DNA of 63,377 nucleotides from Xenorhabdus hominickii (GTDB lineage: Bacteria; Pseudomonadota; Gammaproteobacteria; Enterobacterales; Enterobacteriaceae): NCBI RefSeq assembly GCF_002632725.1, contig NZ_NJAI01000002.1, positions 458,015 through 521,391 of the forward strand, written 5' to 3'. The number at the start of each line of letters is the position of its first letter. Within the stretch, counting starts at the first letter, position 1. Made by a program: the position numbers and the translations under genes. Below are positions 33,101 through 44,563 of the stretch, one piece after another. The notes beneath the pieces are model-generated. The model was not told the DNA's origin. It saw only the letters and a program-made list of their open reading frames with translations, and ran no database searches.

Positions 33101-35719
33101 ATGACACAACAGCGACTCGTTAAACACCGTCTGGATTATAAAGCACCAGATTACACAATTACCGATATTGATCTCGATTTTGATTTGTATGCGGAAAAAA
33201 CGACGGTGACAGCAATCAGTCAGGTAAAACGTCTGGCTAATGACATTACCCCACTCATTCTGGATGGGCAAAATCTCACACTCAAAAGTATCTATATAGA
33301 TGATAAACCGTGGGAACATTATCAGGAGCAAGATGACAAGCTACTGATTGAGCAATTGCCTACCCAGTTTACGTTAAAAATTGTGAATGAAATTCATCCA
33401 TCAGCCAATACAGCGCTTGAGGGGCTGTATGTATCTGGAGATGCTCTGTGCTCTCAGTGTGAAGCTGAAGGGTTCCGTCACATTACTTATTATTTGGATC
33501 GTCCAGACGTTCTGGCTTGCTTTACGACCCGCATTACAGCGGATAAATCCAAATACCCATTCTTATTATCCAATGGTAACCGTATTGAACAAGGGGAATT
33601 GAGTGATGGTCGCCATTGGGTGAAATGGCAAGATCCGTTCCCAAAGCCTGCTTATTTGTTCGCGTTAGTTGCGGGTGATTTTGATGTTCTTTGTGACACG
33701 TTTGTGACTCGTAGCGGACGTGAGGTTGCACTGGAGCTGTTTGTTGACCGTGGCAACTTAGATCGTGCTGATTGGGCTATGACATCTCTGAAAAATTCGA
33801 TGAAATGGGATGAAACACGCTTTGGTCTGGAGTATGACCTTGATATTTTCATGATTGTTGCTGTTGATTTCTTCAATATGGGCGCGATGGAAAACAAAGG
33901 ACTGAATATCTTTAATTCCAAATATGTATTGGCAAAAACTGAAACGGCAACAGATAAAGACTATCTTGCTATTGAAGCCGTGATTGGCCATGAATATTTC
34001 CATAACTGGACAGGAAACCGTATCACATGTCGTGATTGGTTCCAGTTAAGCCTGAAAGAAGGGCTGACCGTATTCCGTGATCAAGAATTTAGCTCTGATT
34101 TAGGTTCACGTTCCGTTAATCGTATCAATAGTGTGCGTATCATGCGTTCAGCCCAGTTTGCTGAAGATGCCAGTCCGATGGCTCATCCTATCCGACCTGA
34201 TCAGGTGATGGAGATGAATAACTTCTATACAATGACTGTTTATGAGAAAGGTTCAGAAGTTATTCGTATGATCCACACTTTATTGGGTGAAGAGCAATTT
34301 CAGGCGGGTATGCAGCTTTACATTCATCGTCATGATGGAACTGCGGCAACATGTGATGATTTTGTTCAGGCGATGGAAGATGCATCAAACGTTGATTTGA
34401 CACTATTCCGCCGCTGGTATAGCCAATCAGGAACACCTGTGCTGACTGTTCGTGACGAATATGATGCAGAAAAACAGCAATATACTTTGCACATCAGCCA
34501 AATGACACCGCCAACGGCAGATCAGAAAGAGAAACAGCCGCTGCATATTCCTCTGGATATTGAACTTTATGATGAGAATGGGCGTATCATTCCGCTGCGT
34601 CGTAATGGTCAGCCTGTGCATCATGTCTTGAATGTTATCAATGCAGAACAAACATTTGTGTTTGATGATGTGCCATCACAGCCAGTACCTTCTTTACTGC
34701 GTGAATTTTCCGCGCCAATAAAACTGGATTATCCATTCAGAGATGAGCAGCTTTCATTCTTGATGAAACATGCGCGTAATGAATTCTCTCGTTGGGATGC
34801 GGCGCAAACATTGTTGGTCAACTATGTGAAACTGAATGTTGCCCGCCAGCCAAAATCCCTGCCATTTGAATTGCCAATGCATGTCGTTGATGCCTTCCGT
34901 GCTGTTTTGTTGGATAAAGACATCGATCCGGCACTGACTGCATTGATTCTGACCCTGCCGTCTGAAAATGAATTGGCAGAATTGTTTGAGGTTGTTGATC
35001 CTCGGGCCATTCAAGATGTCGTTCACGCCGTGACGCAGACACTGGCCAACGAAATGGTTGATGAATTTGCTGCGGTTTATCACAGTATTCATACAGGTGC
35101 ATACCGCGTAGAACATCAGGATATAGCGAAACGTGCCTTGCGCAATATTTGTCTCAGCTATCTGGCTTTTATTGATGATAAGGAACTGGCTGATAAATTA
35201 GTGGCAGCACAATATTATCAGGCTGATAACATGACGGATACTATCGCTGCGCTATCTGCGGCAGTATTTGCTGAGTTGCCTTGCTGTTATCAATTAATGG
35301 ATGAATTTGATCAGCGTTGGCATCAGAATGGGTTGGTCATGGATAAATGGTTTATTCTTCAGGCAATCAGCCCAGCTTTCGATGTACTTGATAAAGTCCG
35401 CACTTTAATAAGCCATCGTTCTTTCAGCTTGAATAACCCAAACCGAGTTTATTCGTTACTGAGAACGTTTTTTGCTAATAATCCAGTGGCCTTCCATGCT
35501 GAAGATGGCAGTGGTTATCAATTCTTGGTAGAAATTCTGACTGATTTGAACACTCGAAACCCACAGGTTGCATCACGTTTAATCGATCCATTAATTCGCC
35601 TGAAACGTTATGATGAAAAGCGTCAGTTCTTGATGCGTTCTACATTGGAGCAATTGAAAGGGTTGGAAAACTTGTCTGGTGATCTGTTCGAAAAAATTAC
35701 CAAAGCGCTCGAAAGCTAA
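33101..35719 (+). CDS. pepN: Aminopeptidase N
   Basis: PepN is a cytoplasmic zinc aminopeptidase of family M1 that removes N-terminal residues from peptides. The 872-residue protein (E. coli 870) has the GAMEN motif (MGAMENKGLN) and the zinc motif HEYFH with H297, E298 and H301, plus the third ligand in the downstream LKEGLTVFRDQEF. In E. coli the ssu and elf genes lie between pepN and pyrD; here the two are adjacent. Confidence 0.97.
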   Translation: MTQQRLVKHRLDYKAPDYTITDIDLDFDLYAEKTTVTAISQVKRLANDITPLILDGQNLTLKSIYIDDKPWEHYQEQDDKLLIEQLPTQFTLKIVNEIHPSANTALEGLYVSGDALCSQCEAEGFRHITYYLDRPDVLACFTTRITADKSKYPFLLSNGNRIEQGELSDGRHWVKWQDPFPKPAYLFALVAGDFDVLCDTFVTRSGREVALELFVDRGNLDRADWAMTSLKNSMKWDETRFGLEYDLDIFMIVAVDFFNMGAMENKGLNIFNSKYVLAKTETATDKDYLAIEAVIGHEYFHNWTGNRITCRDWFQLSLKEGLTVFRDQEFSSDLGSRSVNRINSVRIMRSAQFAEDASPMAHPIRPDQVMEMNNFYTMTVYEKGSEVIRMIHTLLGEEQFQAGMQLYIHRHDGTAATCDDFVQAMEDASNVDLTLFRRWYSQSGTPVLTVRDEYDAEKQQYTLHISQMTPPTADQKEKQPLHIPLDIELYDENGRIIPLRRNGQPVHHVLNVINAEQTFVFDDVPSQPVPSLLREFSAPIKLDYPFRDEQLSFLMKHARNEFSRWDAAQTLLVNYVKLNVARQPKSLPFELPMHVVDAFRAVLLDKDIDPALTALILTLPSENELAELFEVVDPRAIQDVVHAVTQTLANEMVDEFAAVYHSIHTGAYRVEHQDIAKRALRNICLSYLAFIDDKELADKLVAAQYYQADNMTDTIAALSAAVFAELPCCYQLMDEFDQRWHQNGLVMDKWFILQAISPAFDVLDKVRTLISHRSFSLNNPNRVYSLLRTFFANNPVAFHAEDGSGYQFLVEILTDLNTRNPQVASRLIDPLIRLKRYDEKRQFLMRSTLEQLKGLENLSGDLFEKITKALES

Positions 35720-35727
35720 TAGGTAAT

Positions 35728-35772
35728 ATTTCCTCCGGTTACTGCCGGAGGAAATTCAATAATATTTATTTA
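35728..35772 (+). terminator. Terminator after pepN
   Basis: ATTTCCTCCGG at 35728-35738 pairs with CCGGAGGAAAT at 35745-35755, followed by an AT-rich but not pure T tract. Further on, GCCC and GGGC at 35841-35855 followed by TTTTTT could be a second weak stop. Otherwise the 305-base gap to pyrD is AT-rich without clear features. Confidence 0.65.
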
Positions 35773-36024
35773 AGATTTGCTGTGCCTCTCTATTCTCAGA
35801 TAAAAAAGCCAGATAAAAAATATTGAATGATAGGCTCTCGGCCCATAAAGAGGGCTTTTTTGTTGATTCATATAATGATAAATTAGCCATCTTTTCCAGC
35901 CACAATAAAGCAGCAATTTTATATGTACAGGATTATATGTACGGGATTGTGCATAACTCAAAATGTATAACAGACAACTCTTACATAAAAACAATTCTCG
36001 CATAAAAACAATAGGTTAATCTAA

Positions 36025-37035
36025 ATGTATTATTCTCTAGTACGGAAGGCATTGTTCCAGCTTGATCCAGAACAGGCACACGAACTTACTTTCCGCCAGC
36101 TCAAGCGCATTACTGATACACCTTTCGAGTTTCTCATCCGTCAGTCAGTTGCTACAAAACCTGTTACTTGCATGGGATTATCCTTTAAGAATCCGCTTGG
36201 ATTAGCTGCTGGCCTTGATAAAAACGGCGATTGCATTGATGCATTTGGTGCGATGGGATTTGGTTTTGTTGAAATTGGTACAGTAACACCACGCCCACAA
36301 GAGGGAAATGATAAGCCAAGATTATTCCGTGTCGTTGAAGCAGAAGGAATTATCAATCGGATGGGGTTTAATAATCTTGGGGTGGATAATCTGGTTGAGA
36401 ATGTCAAACGAGCTAAATACGATGGGATTATCGGGATCAATATTGGCAAAAATAAAGATACTCCAGTCGAGAATGGAAAAGACGATTATTTAATTTGCAT
36501 GGATAAGGTTTATCCACATGCAGGTTATATCACCATTAATATTTCTTCTCCGAATACCCCAGGTTTGAGAACATTGCAATACGGTGATGCATTGGATGAT
36601 CTCTTATCTGCGATTAAAAATAAGCAAAGTGAACTGCAACAGAAGTTCCAAAAATATATTCCTGTTGCTGTAAAAATTTCTCCTGACCTTTCAGAGGAAG
36701 AATTAATAAAAATTGCTGATAGTTTAATGCGCCATCATATTGATGGCGTTATTGCAACCAATACGACATTGGATAGAAAGATCATCGAGGGGTTGAACCA
36801 TTGCCAACAGTCAGGGGGACTAAGTGGTCGTCCTGTTCAGTTACGTAGTACTGAAATCATTCGTCGTCTTTCCCAAGAGTTAAAGGGTGAAGTACCGATT
36901 ATTGGTGTTGGTGGAATTGATTCACTTGTTGCTGCCAGAGAAAAAATGGAAGCAGGTGCTTCGTTGATTCAGATATATTCTGGTTTTATCTATAAAGGCC
37001 CAAAATTAATCAAAGATATTATTAATCATCTTTGA
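36025..37035 (+). CDS. pyrD: Dihydroorotate dehydrogenase (quinone), class 2
   Basis: PyrD oxidises dihydroorotate to orotate at the inner membrane and passes electrons to quinone. The 336-residue protein equals E. coli PyrD, with an amphipathic N-terminal helix for membrane contact, FMN-binding segments ([16 protein letters not shown]) and catalytic S175 in [10 protein letters not shown]. No PurR box was recognised upstream. Confidence 0.97.
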   Translation: MYYSLVRKALFQLDPEQAHELTFRQLKRITDTPFEFLIRQSVATKPVTCMGLSFKNPLGLAAGLDKNGDCIDAFGAMGFGFVEIGTVTPRPQEGNDKPRLFRVVEAEGIINRMGFNNLGVDNLVENVKRAKYDGIIGINIGKNKDTPVENGKDDYLICMDKVYPHAGYITINISSPNTPGLRTLQYGDALDDLLSAIKNKQSELQQKFQKYIPVAVKISPDLSEEELIKIADSLMRHHIDGVIATNTTLDRKIIEGLNHCQQSGGLSGRPVQLRSTEIIRRLSQELKGEVPIIGVGGIDSLVAAREKMEAGASLIQIYSGFIYKGPKLIKDIINHL

Positions 37036-37192
37036 TTATTTGTCGCGATTTAAGGTTGGGGGTTTATTTCTGCCCTCAACTCGTCTATATTTTATCTGAT
37101 AGACTAAATTTTATCATTTCTTTTGGTTTTCCATTTCTGTAGTGATGTTTATTTTTAGTCAAAAAGCTATTTTGACCATAAAAGGATAATCA

Positions 37193-37744
37193 ATGAAAAT
37201 TAAACCTGATGATCAGTGGCGCTGGTATTTTGATCCCGAGCATAATCGTGTCATGCTCGATCTTGCTAATGGTATGGTTTTTCGTTCCCGTTTTCCTGCC
37301 AAGATGTTGACCGACTATGCAATTACAATGCAAGGAATGTCTTTTTCTGTCGATGATGCTGCTCTTTATTATGCTTTTGAAGAACATTCCCGCCATGTTA
37401 ATATGGCACCGGCACTCAGTGCAGAGTTAGCACTGAATGGGGTGGTCGCATTTCGTTTTATGAAACCACAAATGCCAAAAAGCTGGTATTTCTCCAATTT
37501 TGCTTTAGTGCAAAAACCAGAACAGGGAGAAATAGTGCAGCTGCGTTTACAGGATAATAGTACTGGGGCGCTATTTATGGTGACTGAAGTCGGTGACAAT
37601 GCCAGCCAATGTCTATTGGCTCAACAAAAATTAGAGCTAAGTGATCGAGTGATGACTTTCTGTGACCCGATTAAGGTGATGAATGATCGCATAGCGCCTT
37701 ATATCCAGCGCACTCAAACATCGATATTTGACAGGGCAATGTAA
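37193..37744 (+). CDS. zapC: Cell division protein ZapC
   Basis: ZapC binds FtsZ and stabilises its bundling at the division ring. The 183-residue protein (E. coli 180) keeps the family start KIKPDDQWRWYFDPEHNR and the conserved core MPKSWYFSNF. AAGGAT precedes the ATG. It lies between pyrD and ycbX, as in E. coli. Confidence 0.94.
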   Translation: MKIKPDDQWRWYFDPEHNRVMLDLANGMVFRSRFPAKMLTDYAITMQGMSFSVDDAALYYAFEEHSRHVNMAPALSAELALNGVVAFRFMKPQMPKSWYFSNFALVQKPEQGEIVQLRLQDNSTGALFMVTEVGDNASQCLLAQQKLELSDRVMTFCDPIKVMNDRIAPYIQRTQTSIFDRAM

Positions 37745-37958
37745 TATTATTAACTCACTGAATTTATGATGTCAGTTATCACACTTCGTTAAAAAATATT
37801 TAGTACCTCAAATATTTGATGACCTTTCTTTTATAATATTTACTCCTCTAAAAATTTACGAAAATCAACAATAGGTATGGATATAGAAAATCAGACAGAT
37901 GATTTTATCTATACTGCCTGATATAAATTCAAATATTATTGTTATGTATTATTAAGTA

Positions 37959-39071
37959 TTAATTTAATTCAAGGACTAAATCATTTTGAGGAATACAACT
38001 ACAGGCCAGAATTTTTCCATTGTCTTTGATAGATGTCGATTTTAGTGGTAATACGCTGCCTTCAATCAGGGATATCTTACAGGAGCCACAGATACCAGCA
38101 CGGCATGAATAGGGGATTTTAATGCCTTGATTTTCTAGCTGTTCTAAAATAATGTGCTGATTATTCCCGATAAAACGTTGACCATTAAATTCAATAGAAA
38201 CAGACTGTTCAGCGGCTTCTTTTATATTTAAATCTTTTGCTTGTTCACCGCTACCATATTTGCGCGGTGTTTTCTTTTCTAAAATGGTGATGCAATCCCC
38301 AACACGAATAATACCACTATTACGGGCAATGGCATTTTGCCCAAAGTCGACATCACCATTCTCCTTGGCTGTTCTGAACGACTGCAATGTTGCCAGTGGT
38401 TCGCTTTTCGGATTTTTACGGCCTTTTTCTGGACTGACGGTTGTCAAAATACAGCGGCTGCATGGTTTGGGCAGATCGAAAACAATATCGCCGATCTGGA
38501 TAACTTGCCAGCTATCTTCCTCAAAAGGCACTGCACCAGTGACAATTATATTGGCACGAAATTGCTCTATTTTAAGACTGGCCGGACAACGTTGCTGTAG
38601 TGCATGAAAAGAGGCTTCATTAATAATTAAATAGGGAAAGCCATCCGCAAATGATAAAGAAATATCGGGAAATTTCTTGACCCGTCGGGTTAATTCTTCA
38701 CTGAGCCAGCGAAGTTGTACAGGCATATCAAAAAAGCCACTTAGCCAAGTATTCACCAGATCAGGGGCAACGAGGGCGGTAAAATGATTACCCCAAACTT
38801 CGGTAGGGAAACGTTCTTCTTTAAAATCAGCATAAAGTATGGTTGCACTTTCTCTATTTGGCGCTTGTAGATACAGGCCGTTATTGAGCATTGTGGGAGT
38901 GAATAGCAACATTTGTGGGTATTGGCGGGCCGTAATAAATGTACCATCTAATGTCGTTATCATAAAATTGCGATCGAACGTCAGGCCACTTTCATTAACG
39001 AGGGAATGCGAGAGTTGCAATCCGCGCATAGATTTGACGGGGTAGGTATAGAGGCGGGATAAAGCCAACAT
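37959..39071 (-). CDS. ycbX: MOSC-domain and 2Fe-2S ferredoxin-domain protein YcbX
   Basis: YcbX protects E. coli from toxic N-hydroxylated base analogues through a molybdenum-cofactor-dependent reductive activity. The 370-residue protein has an N-terminal beta-barrel and MOSC domain with the conserved cysteine in [10 protein letters not shown], and a C-terminal ferredoxin domain with the CRAGICGSC cluster ligands and a fourth cysteine in ILACSC. It diverges from rlmKL. Confidence 0.95.
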   Translation of the reverse strand: MLALSRLYTYPVKSMRGLQLSHSLVNESGLTFDRNFMITTLDGTFITARQYPQMLLFTPTMLNNGLYLQAPNRESATILYADFKEERFPTEVWGNHFTALVAPDLVNTWLSGFFDMPVQLRWLSEELTRRVKKFPDISLSFADGFPYLIINEASFHALQQRCPASLKIEQFRANIIVTGAVPFEEDSWQVIQIGDIVFDLPKPCSRCILTTVSPEKGRKNPKSEPLATLQSFRTAKENGDVDFGQNAIARNSGIIRVGDCITILEKKTPRKYGSGEQAKDLNIKEAAEQSVSIEFNGQRFIGNNQHIILEQLENQGIKIPYSCRAGICGSCKISLIEGSVLPLKSTSIKDNGKILACSCIPQNDLVLELN

Positions 39072-39193
39072 TCATTATCTCCAAAATATTTTTATTTTTT
39101 TATTCATGCCAGCAACTTTATGACATGTTGCTCGGATTGGCTATAATGTGCCACAATTTTTTTGGTGGTGAACTTTCTGTGATGATTAATAAA

Positions 39194-41311
39194 ATGAACT
39201 CTTTCTTTGCCAGCACGGCACGTGGACTGGAAGAACTGTTAAAGAACGAACTGGAAATGCTGGGAGCGCAGTCCTGCAAGATTGCCCAAGGTGGGGTTCA
39301 TTTTCGTGGTGATGAGCGGGTTATGTATAAAAGTCTGCTGTGGAGCAGGCTGGCATCCCGTATTATGATGCCTCTTAATGAATTCAATGTTTATAGCGAC
39401 TTAGATCTGTATCTGGGTGTCCAGTCCATTGACTGGAGCGAAATTTTCTCAGTTGATAGCACGTTTTCAGTGCATTTCAGCGGCATGAATGAAGAGATCA
39501 GAAACACACAGTATGGCGCATTGAAAGTCAAAGACGCCATCGTTGATAGCTTTGTACGTGAAATAAAGCAACGTCCTGATGTTGCGAAACAGCAACCCGA
39601 TATCCGTATCAATGTCTTCCTTAATAAAGAAAAAGCCACTGTTTCACTCGATTTGAGTGGAGATAGTCTGCATATCCGTGGTTACCGCGATTTAGCAGGT
39701 CAGGCTCCACTGAAAGAAAGCCTTGCAGCAGCGATTATTTTGCGCTCTGGTTGGAGTGCAGGAACACCAATGGTTGATCCAATGTGTGGTTCAGGAACGT
39801 TGTTAATAGAAGCAGCCATGATGGCAGCAGATTGTGCACCTGGCTTGCACCGCACATATTGGGGATTTATGTCATGGTTGCAATTCAATGAAACTCTCTG
39901 GCGTGAAGTTACCACAGAAGCTCAGGTACGCTTTCGTAAAGGCTTGCAGGAAACAACGTCTCGTTTTTTTGGTATAGATATTGACCGCCGTGTCATGGAT
40001 ATGGCACGTTCAAATGCCCGCAGAGCGGGAGTAGCTCAACTGATCCAATTCCAGCAGGGCGATGCCAGTAAGCTGGAAAATCCACTGCCAGAAGGTACGT
40101 TAGGAACGGTATTAAGCAATCCGCCTTATGGTGAGCGCCTTGAAAGTGAACCGGCTTTGATTGCTCTACACAGTATTTTTGGGCGTGTGATGAAAAGCCG
40201 TTTTCCCGGCTGGCGTTTATCACTGTTCAGTGCATCACCAGAACTCTTGAGCTGTCTGCAATTGCGTGCGGAACGCGAGTTTAAGGCAAAAAATGGCCCA
40301 TTGGACTGTATCCAGAAAAACTACCAATTATCGGATAAACCTCAATCCTTGGATATTGGTATTGCTGAGGATTATGCGAACCGCCTGCGTAAGAATGAGA
40401 AGAAACTCAGTAAATGGGCTAAAGAGCAAGGTGTAGATTGCTATCGTTTATATGATGCGGATTTACCAGAATACAATGTTGCCGTTGACCGTTATGCGGA
40501 TAAAGTCATTGTTCAAGAATACGCACCACCAAAATCCGTGGATGCTAATAAAGCCCGCCAACGCTTGTTTGATGTCATCAGTGCAACAATGAATGTGCTC
40601 GGTTTATCATCCAGCCAATTGGTTTTGAAAACTCGTCAACGCCAGAAAGGTAAAAGCCAATATGAAAAAATGGCCGAAAAGAAAGAATTCTTTTTGGTAA
40701 ACGAATATGGGGCGAAATTTTGGGTTAACCTGACCGACTATTTGGATACAGGGCTATTCCTTGATCACCGTATTGCCCGCAGAAAATTAGGTGAAATGAG
40801 CCAAGGGAAGGATTTCCTCAACTTATTTGCTTATACAGGCTCGGCGACAGTTCATGCTGGATTGGGCGGTGCACGCTCGACAACTACGGTGGATATGTCC
40901 CATACTTATCTTGAATGGGCAGAGAAAAACCTACAGGTGAATGGGTTAACGGGACGTCAGCACCGTTTAATTCAGGCGGATTGTTTGGGATGGTTGTCTC
41001 AGAGCCGTGAACAATTCGATGTGATCTTTATTGATCCTCCAACATTTTCCAATTCCAAGCGCATGGAAGACACTTTCGATGTTCAGCGTGACCATATTGA
41101 ATTAATGAAACAGCTGAAACGTTTGTTACGTCGAGGCGGAACGCTGATGTTTTCCAACAATAAGCGCGGATTCAAAATGGATTTAGCCGAATTGGAAAAA
41201 GTAGGCTTGGTTGCCGAAGAAATAACAGAAAAAACCTTATCTCAGGATTTTGCCCGTAACCGTCAGATCCATAACTGCTGGTTGCTGCGTCACGCTGGCG
41301 AGGAAAAATAA
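39194..41311 (+). CDS. rlmL: 23S rRNA methyltransferase RlmKL
   Basis: This fused enzyme methylates G2445 (N2, RlmL half) and G2069 (N7, RlmK half) of 23S rRNA. The 705-residue protein (E. coli 702) has a THUMP domain, a first methyltransferase domain with [14 protein letters not shown] and SNPPYGERL, and a second with [11 protein letters not shown] and [10 protein letters not shown]. The ATG at 39194 gives [16 protein letters not shown] like the family. An in-frame ATG at 39182 is a possible alternative because the ribosome binding site is weak for both. Confidence 0.95.
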   Translation: MNSFFASTARGLEELLKNELEMLGAQSCKIAQGGVHFRGDERVMYKSLLWSRLASRIMMPLNEFNVYSDLDLYLGVQSIDWSEIFSVDSTFSVHFSGMNEEIRNTQYGALKVKDAIVDSFVREIKQRPDVAKQQPDIRINVFLNKEKATVSLDLSGDSLHIRGYRDLAGQAPLKESLAAAIILRSGWSAGTPMVDPMCGSGTLLIEAAMMAADCAPGLHRTYWGFMSWLQFNETLWREVTTEAQVRFRKGLQETTSRFFGIDIDRRVMDMARSNARRAGVAQLIQFQQGDASKLENPLPEGTLGTVLSNPPYGERLESEPALIALHSIFGRVMKSRFPGWRLSLFSASPELLSCLQLRAEREFKAKNGPLDCIQKNYQLSDKPQSLDIGIAEDYANRLRKNEKKLSKWAKEQGVDCYRLYDADLPEYNVAVDRYADKVIVQEYAPPKSVDANKARQRLFDVISATMNVLGLSSSQLVLKTRQRQKGKSQYEKMAEKKEFFLVNEYGAKFWVNLTDYLDTGLFLDHRIARRKLGEMSQGKDFLNLFAYTGSATVHAGLGGARSTTTVDMSHTYLEWAEKNLQVNGLTGRQHRLIQADCLGWLSQSREQFDVIFIDPPTFSNSKRMEDTFDVQRDHIELMKQLKRLLRRGGTLMFSNNKRGFKMDLAELEKVGLVAEEITEKTLSQDFARNRQIHNCWLLRHAGEEK

Positions 41312-41315
41312 TATT

Positions 41316-43244
41316 ATGTCATTGATTAATTTATCCGGTGCTTATTTATCGTTCAGCGATGCGCCGTTATTGGATAACACTGAACTACATATCGAAGAAA
41401 ATGAAAGGGTGTGTTTGGTAGGACGCAATGGTGCAGGGAAATCAACATTATTGCGTGTGCTGGCAAAAGAACAACCTTTGGATGATGGGGTGATTATTTA
41501 TGAGCAGGATCTGATTGTTGCGCGTTTACAACAAGATCCTCCCCGTGATGTAGAAGGCACGGTATTTGATTTTGTTGCGGAAGGGGTAAAAGAGCAGGCT
41601 GAATACCTCAAAGCATACCACCATGCTTCACATTTGGTGGAAACAGATCCCAGCGAAAAGAATCTGAACCGTCTTGCAGAGTTGCAGGAAATACTGGATA
41701 TCCGTGGCCTGTGGTCATTGGATAGTCGGATTAGTGATGTATTGAAACAATTGTCCTTGCCAGCAGAAGCGAAATTATCTTCGCTGTCTGGTGGCTGGTT
41801 GCGTAAAGCAGCATTGGGCAGAGCACTGGTTTGTGCACCAAAAGTTCTATTTCTGGATGAGCCGACCAACCATCTTGATATCGATACTATTGAATGGCTG
41901 GAACATTTCCTGAAAGATTTCAACGGAAGCCTTGTTTTTATCTCCCATGACCGCTCATTCATTCGTACTATGGCGACCCGTATCATCGATCTGGATCGTG
42001 GCAAGCTGACCTCATGGCCGGGAAATTACGATAAATATCTTGAAGGTAAAGAAGAGGCATTGCGGGTTGAAGAACTGCAAAATGCCGAATTTGACAAAAA
42101 GCTGGCTCAGGAAGAAGTCTGGATCCGTCAGGGCATTAAAGCTCGACGTACTCGTAACGAAGGTCGGGTAAGAGCATTGAAAGCGTTGCGCGTAGAACAT
42201 TCTGAACGCCGTAATGTCATGGGTACAGCGCGAATGCAGGTTGAAGAAGCAACGCGTTCCGGTAAGATCGTATTTGAAATGGAAAATGTGAATTACCAGA
42301 TTGGTGATAAAACATTGGTCAAAAATTTCTCAGCTCAGGTTCAACGTGGTGACAAGATTGCTTTAGTCGGACCAAATGGCTGTGGAAAAACCACATTATT
42401 GAAGCTGATGTTGGGCGATCTGTCGGCAGATAGTGGCCGTATTCATTGCGGCACAAAACTTGAAGTTGCTTACTTTGATCAGCATCGTGCGGCATTAGAT
42501 CCTGACAAAACTGTTATAGATAACCTTGCAGAAGGTAAACAGGAAATCATGGTCAACGGGCGTTCCCGTCATGTATTGGGTTATTTGCAGGATTTCCTTT
42601 TTCATCCCAAACGTGCGATGACTCCTGTGCGGGCACTTTCTGGTGGTGAGCGTAATCGTCTGTTACTGGCGCGTCTTTTCCTGAAGCCAAGCAATTTGCT
42701 TATTCTCGATGAACCTACCAATGACCTTGATGTTGAAACTTTAGAATTACTCGAAGAATTGGTTGACGGTTATACTGGAACAGTGATTTTAGTGAGTCAT
42801 GATCGTCAATTTGTTGATAATTCAGTCACTGAATGCTGGATTTTTGAAGGCAATGGTGAAATCAACAATTATGTAGGAGGCTATTACGATGCTCAACAGC
42901 AACGGGCTCAAACCATTTCCCTGCGCCATACCTCAGAAAAACACCATGCCTCAGAAAAAAAGGTAAGTGTTGAAAGTAATACAGTAAAACAGAAAGAAGC
43001 TCCTAAACGGACAAATAATAAGATAAGTTACCGTTTACTGCGCGAGTTAGAGCAACTACCATCATTATTGGAAACGTTAGAAGAAAAGATAGAAGAATTA
43101 CAATCTCAGGTTAGTGACTCTGAATTCTTTAACCAACCACATGAAATTACACAAAATATTCTGAGTGAATTAGCAAATAAAGAGCAAGAACTGGAAACAG
43201 CTTTTGATCGTTGGCAAGAGCTAGAAATGATGAAAAATGGATGA
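41316..43244 (+). CDS. uup: ABC-F ATPase Uup
   Basis: Uup is a soluble ABC-F protein linked to ribosome function and to suppression of precise transposon excision. The 642-residue protein (E. coli 635) has two ABC domains with Walker A GRNGAGKST near residue 36 and GPNGCGKTT in the second half, each with a signature (LSGGWLRKA, LSGGERNRL), and a C-terminal coiled coil that binds DNA in E. coli. The open frame begins at 41250, but the ATG at 41316 follows GAGG and matches the family start. It lies four bases after rlmL. Confidence 0.96.
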   Translation: MSLINLSGAYLSFSDAPLLDNTELHIEENERVCLVGRNGAGKSTLLRVLAKEQPLDDGVIIYEQDLIVARLQQDPPRDVEGTVFDFVAEGVKEQAEYLKAYHHASHLVETDPSEKNLNRLAELQEILDIRGLWSLDSRISDVLKQLSLPAEAKLSSLSGGWLRKAALGRALVCAPKVLFLDEPTNHLDIDTIEWLEHFLKDFNGSLVFISHDRSFIRTMATRIIDLDRGKLTSWPGNYDKYLEGKEEALRVEELQNAEFDKKLAQEEVWIRQGIKARRTRNEGRVRALKALRVEHSERRNVMGTARMQVEEATRSGKIVFEMENVNYQIGDKTLVKNFSAQVQRGDKIALVGPNGCGKTTLLKLMLGDLSADSGRIHCGTKLEVAYFDQHRAALDPDKTVIDNLAEGKQEIMVNGRSRHVLGYLQDFLFHPKRAMTPVRALSGGERNRLLLARLFLKPSNLLILDEPTNDLDVETLELLEELVDGYTGTVILVSHDRQFVDNSVTECWIFEGNGEINNYVGGYYDAQQQRAQTISLRHTSEKHHASEKKVSVESNTVKQKEAPKRTNNKISYRLLRELEQLPSLLETLEEKIEELQSQVSDSEFFNQPHEITQNILSELANKEQELETAFDRWQELEMMKNG

Positions 43245-43293
43245 TAGCGCCCGCATAAAAGAAATTTGTGGATTTTGCTAAAGGAGAAACACT

Positions 43294-44562
43294 TTGTGTT
43301 CCAATAACCATCAGCATGACAAGTTGGTTCTATGTCCCCAGTGTGACATGCTGGTGGCTGTGCCTGACTTGGAACAAGGGAAAAAGGCGGTTTGCCCTCG
43401 GTGCGACACTTTGCTGACCGCAAAGTGGAAAGCCCCCCGCAATCAACCAGCAGGCTATGCAGCAAGTGCATTAGTGATGTTATTTCTCGCTTGCCTGTTT
43501 CCTTTTGTCAGCATGAGTGTCGCGGGGATTATCAGTGAAATTAAGCTGACTCAAATTCCCAAAGTGATGTTCAGTGAAGACTATTCCAGTATGGCCGTGT
43601 TTTTCCTGATCTTTGTTCAGCTTGTGCCCACATTTTGCATGATTGCCATTATTCTATTATGTCAGAACGTCAAGATAGCACGTCGCTTGAAAATAGAGTT
43701 GGCGCGCATCCTGTTCCAGATGAAAACGTGGTGCATGGCAGAGATCTTTCTGGCTGGAGTGTTAGTCAGCTTTGTTAAGCTTATGGCGTATGGTGAAATT
43801 AGCATCGGCTTGAGCTTCTTGCCTTATTGTCTGTTCTGTTTGTTTCAGATCAGGGCGTTCCAATGCCTTGACAGACATTGGTTTTGGAATGAAGTAGAAC
43901 CCGCCCCTGAAGTTTGCCACACGCTACAGGCAGGAAAGCCGGGTTTGGTGCAAGGTGTCAGGCTGTGTCAGTGTTGTACAGCCATTTTGCCTGCCCGGCA
44001 ACTCTACTGCTCCCGTTGCCATACAAAGGGGTATGCCCGCCGCCATCATAGTCTCCAGTACACAATGGCACTACTGATAACATCAGTCATACTTTATATT
44101 CCGGCGAATATTTTACCAATAATGGTGACTCAAGCATTAGGGAGCCACATTAATTCCACCATTCTGGAAGGCGTTATTTTGCTTTGGAGCTCTGGCTCTT
44201 ATCCTGTTGCAATGGTCATTTTTATCGCCAGTATCATGGTGCCTTTACTGAAAATGCTGGCCATTAGTTGGCTGTGCTGGGATGCAAAAAGTCAAGGTAA
44301 GCATGATTCTGAAACGATGCATTTTATTTATGAAATAGTGGAATTTGTTGGTCGTTGGTCAATGATTGATGTATTTGTTATTGCTGTACTATCGTCTCTG
44401 GTTCGTATGGGGCAATTCATGAGTATCTATCCTGCTGTCGGAGCCATATTGTTTGCTCTGGTTGTTATTTTGACGATGTTTGCGTCAATGACATTTGATC
44501 CGCGTTTAACTTGGGATAAATCCAATAATAAATTTGCGTTACATAAAAGTGAGGAATCGTAA
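43294..44562 (+). CDS. pqiA: Intermembrane transport protein PqiA
   Basis: PqiA is the inner-membrane partner of the PqiABC lipid-trafficking system. The 422-residue protein (E. coli 417) has zinc ribbons with CPQC and CPRC near the N terminus and CQCC and CSRC in the middle, and two groups of transmembrane segments. The start is TTG at 43294: AAGGAG stands at 43281-43286, seven bases upstream, and the protein then begins MCSNNHQHDK, as in E. coli MCEHHH. It ends one base before the GTG of pqiB. Confidence 0.95.
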   Translation: MCSNNHQHDKLVLCPQCDMLVAVPDLEQGKKAVCPRCDTLLTAKWKAPRNQPAGYAASALVMLFLACLFPFVSMSVAGIISEIKLTQIPKVMFSEDYSSMAVFFLIFVQLVPTFCMIAIILLCQNVKIARRLKIELARILFQMKTWCMAEIFLAGVLVSFVKLMAYGEISIGLSFLPYCLFCLFQIRAFQCLDRHWFWNEVEPAPEVCHTLQAGKPGLVQGVRLCQCCTAILPARQLYCSRCHTKGYARRHHSLQYTMALLITSVILYIPANILPIMVTQALGSHINSTILEGVILLWSSGSYPVAMVIFIASIMVPLLKMLAISWLCWDAKSQGKHDSETMHFIYEIVEFVGRWSMIDVFVIAVLSSLVRMGQFMSIYPAVGAILFALVVILTMFASMTFDPRLTWDKSNNKFALHKSEES

Positions 44563-44563
44563 G

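Noticed and set aside
35841..35861. Second terminator before pyrD
   Set aside because: The stem has only four pairs (GCCC/GGGC); the T-run is suggestive, but it is too weak to call separately.
35900..36024. PurR box before pyrD, and NadR box before pncB
   Set aside because: No sequence close to either consensus was found on reading the upstream regions.
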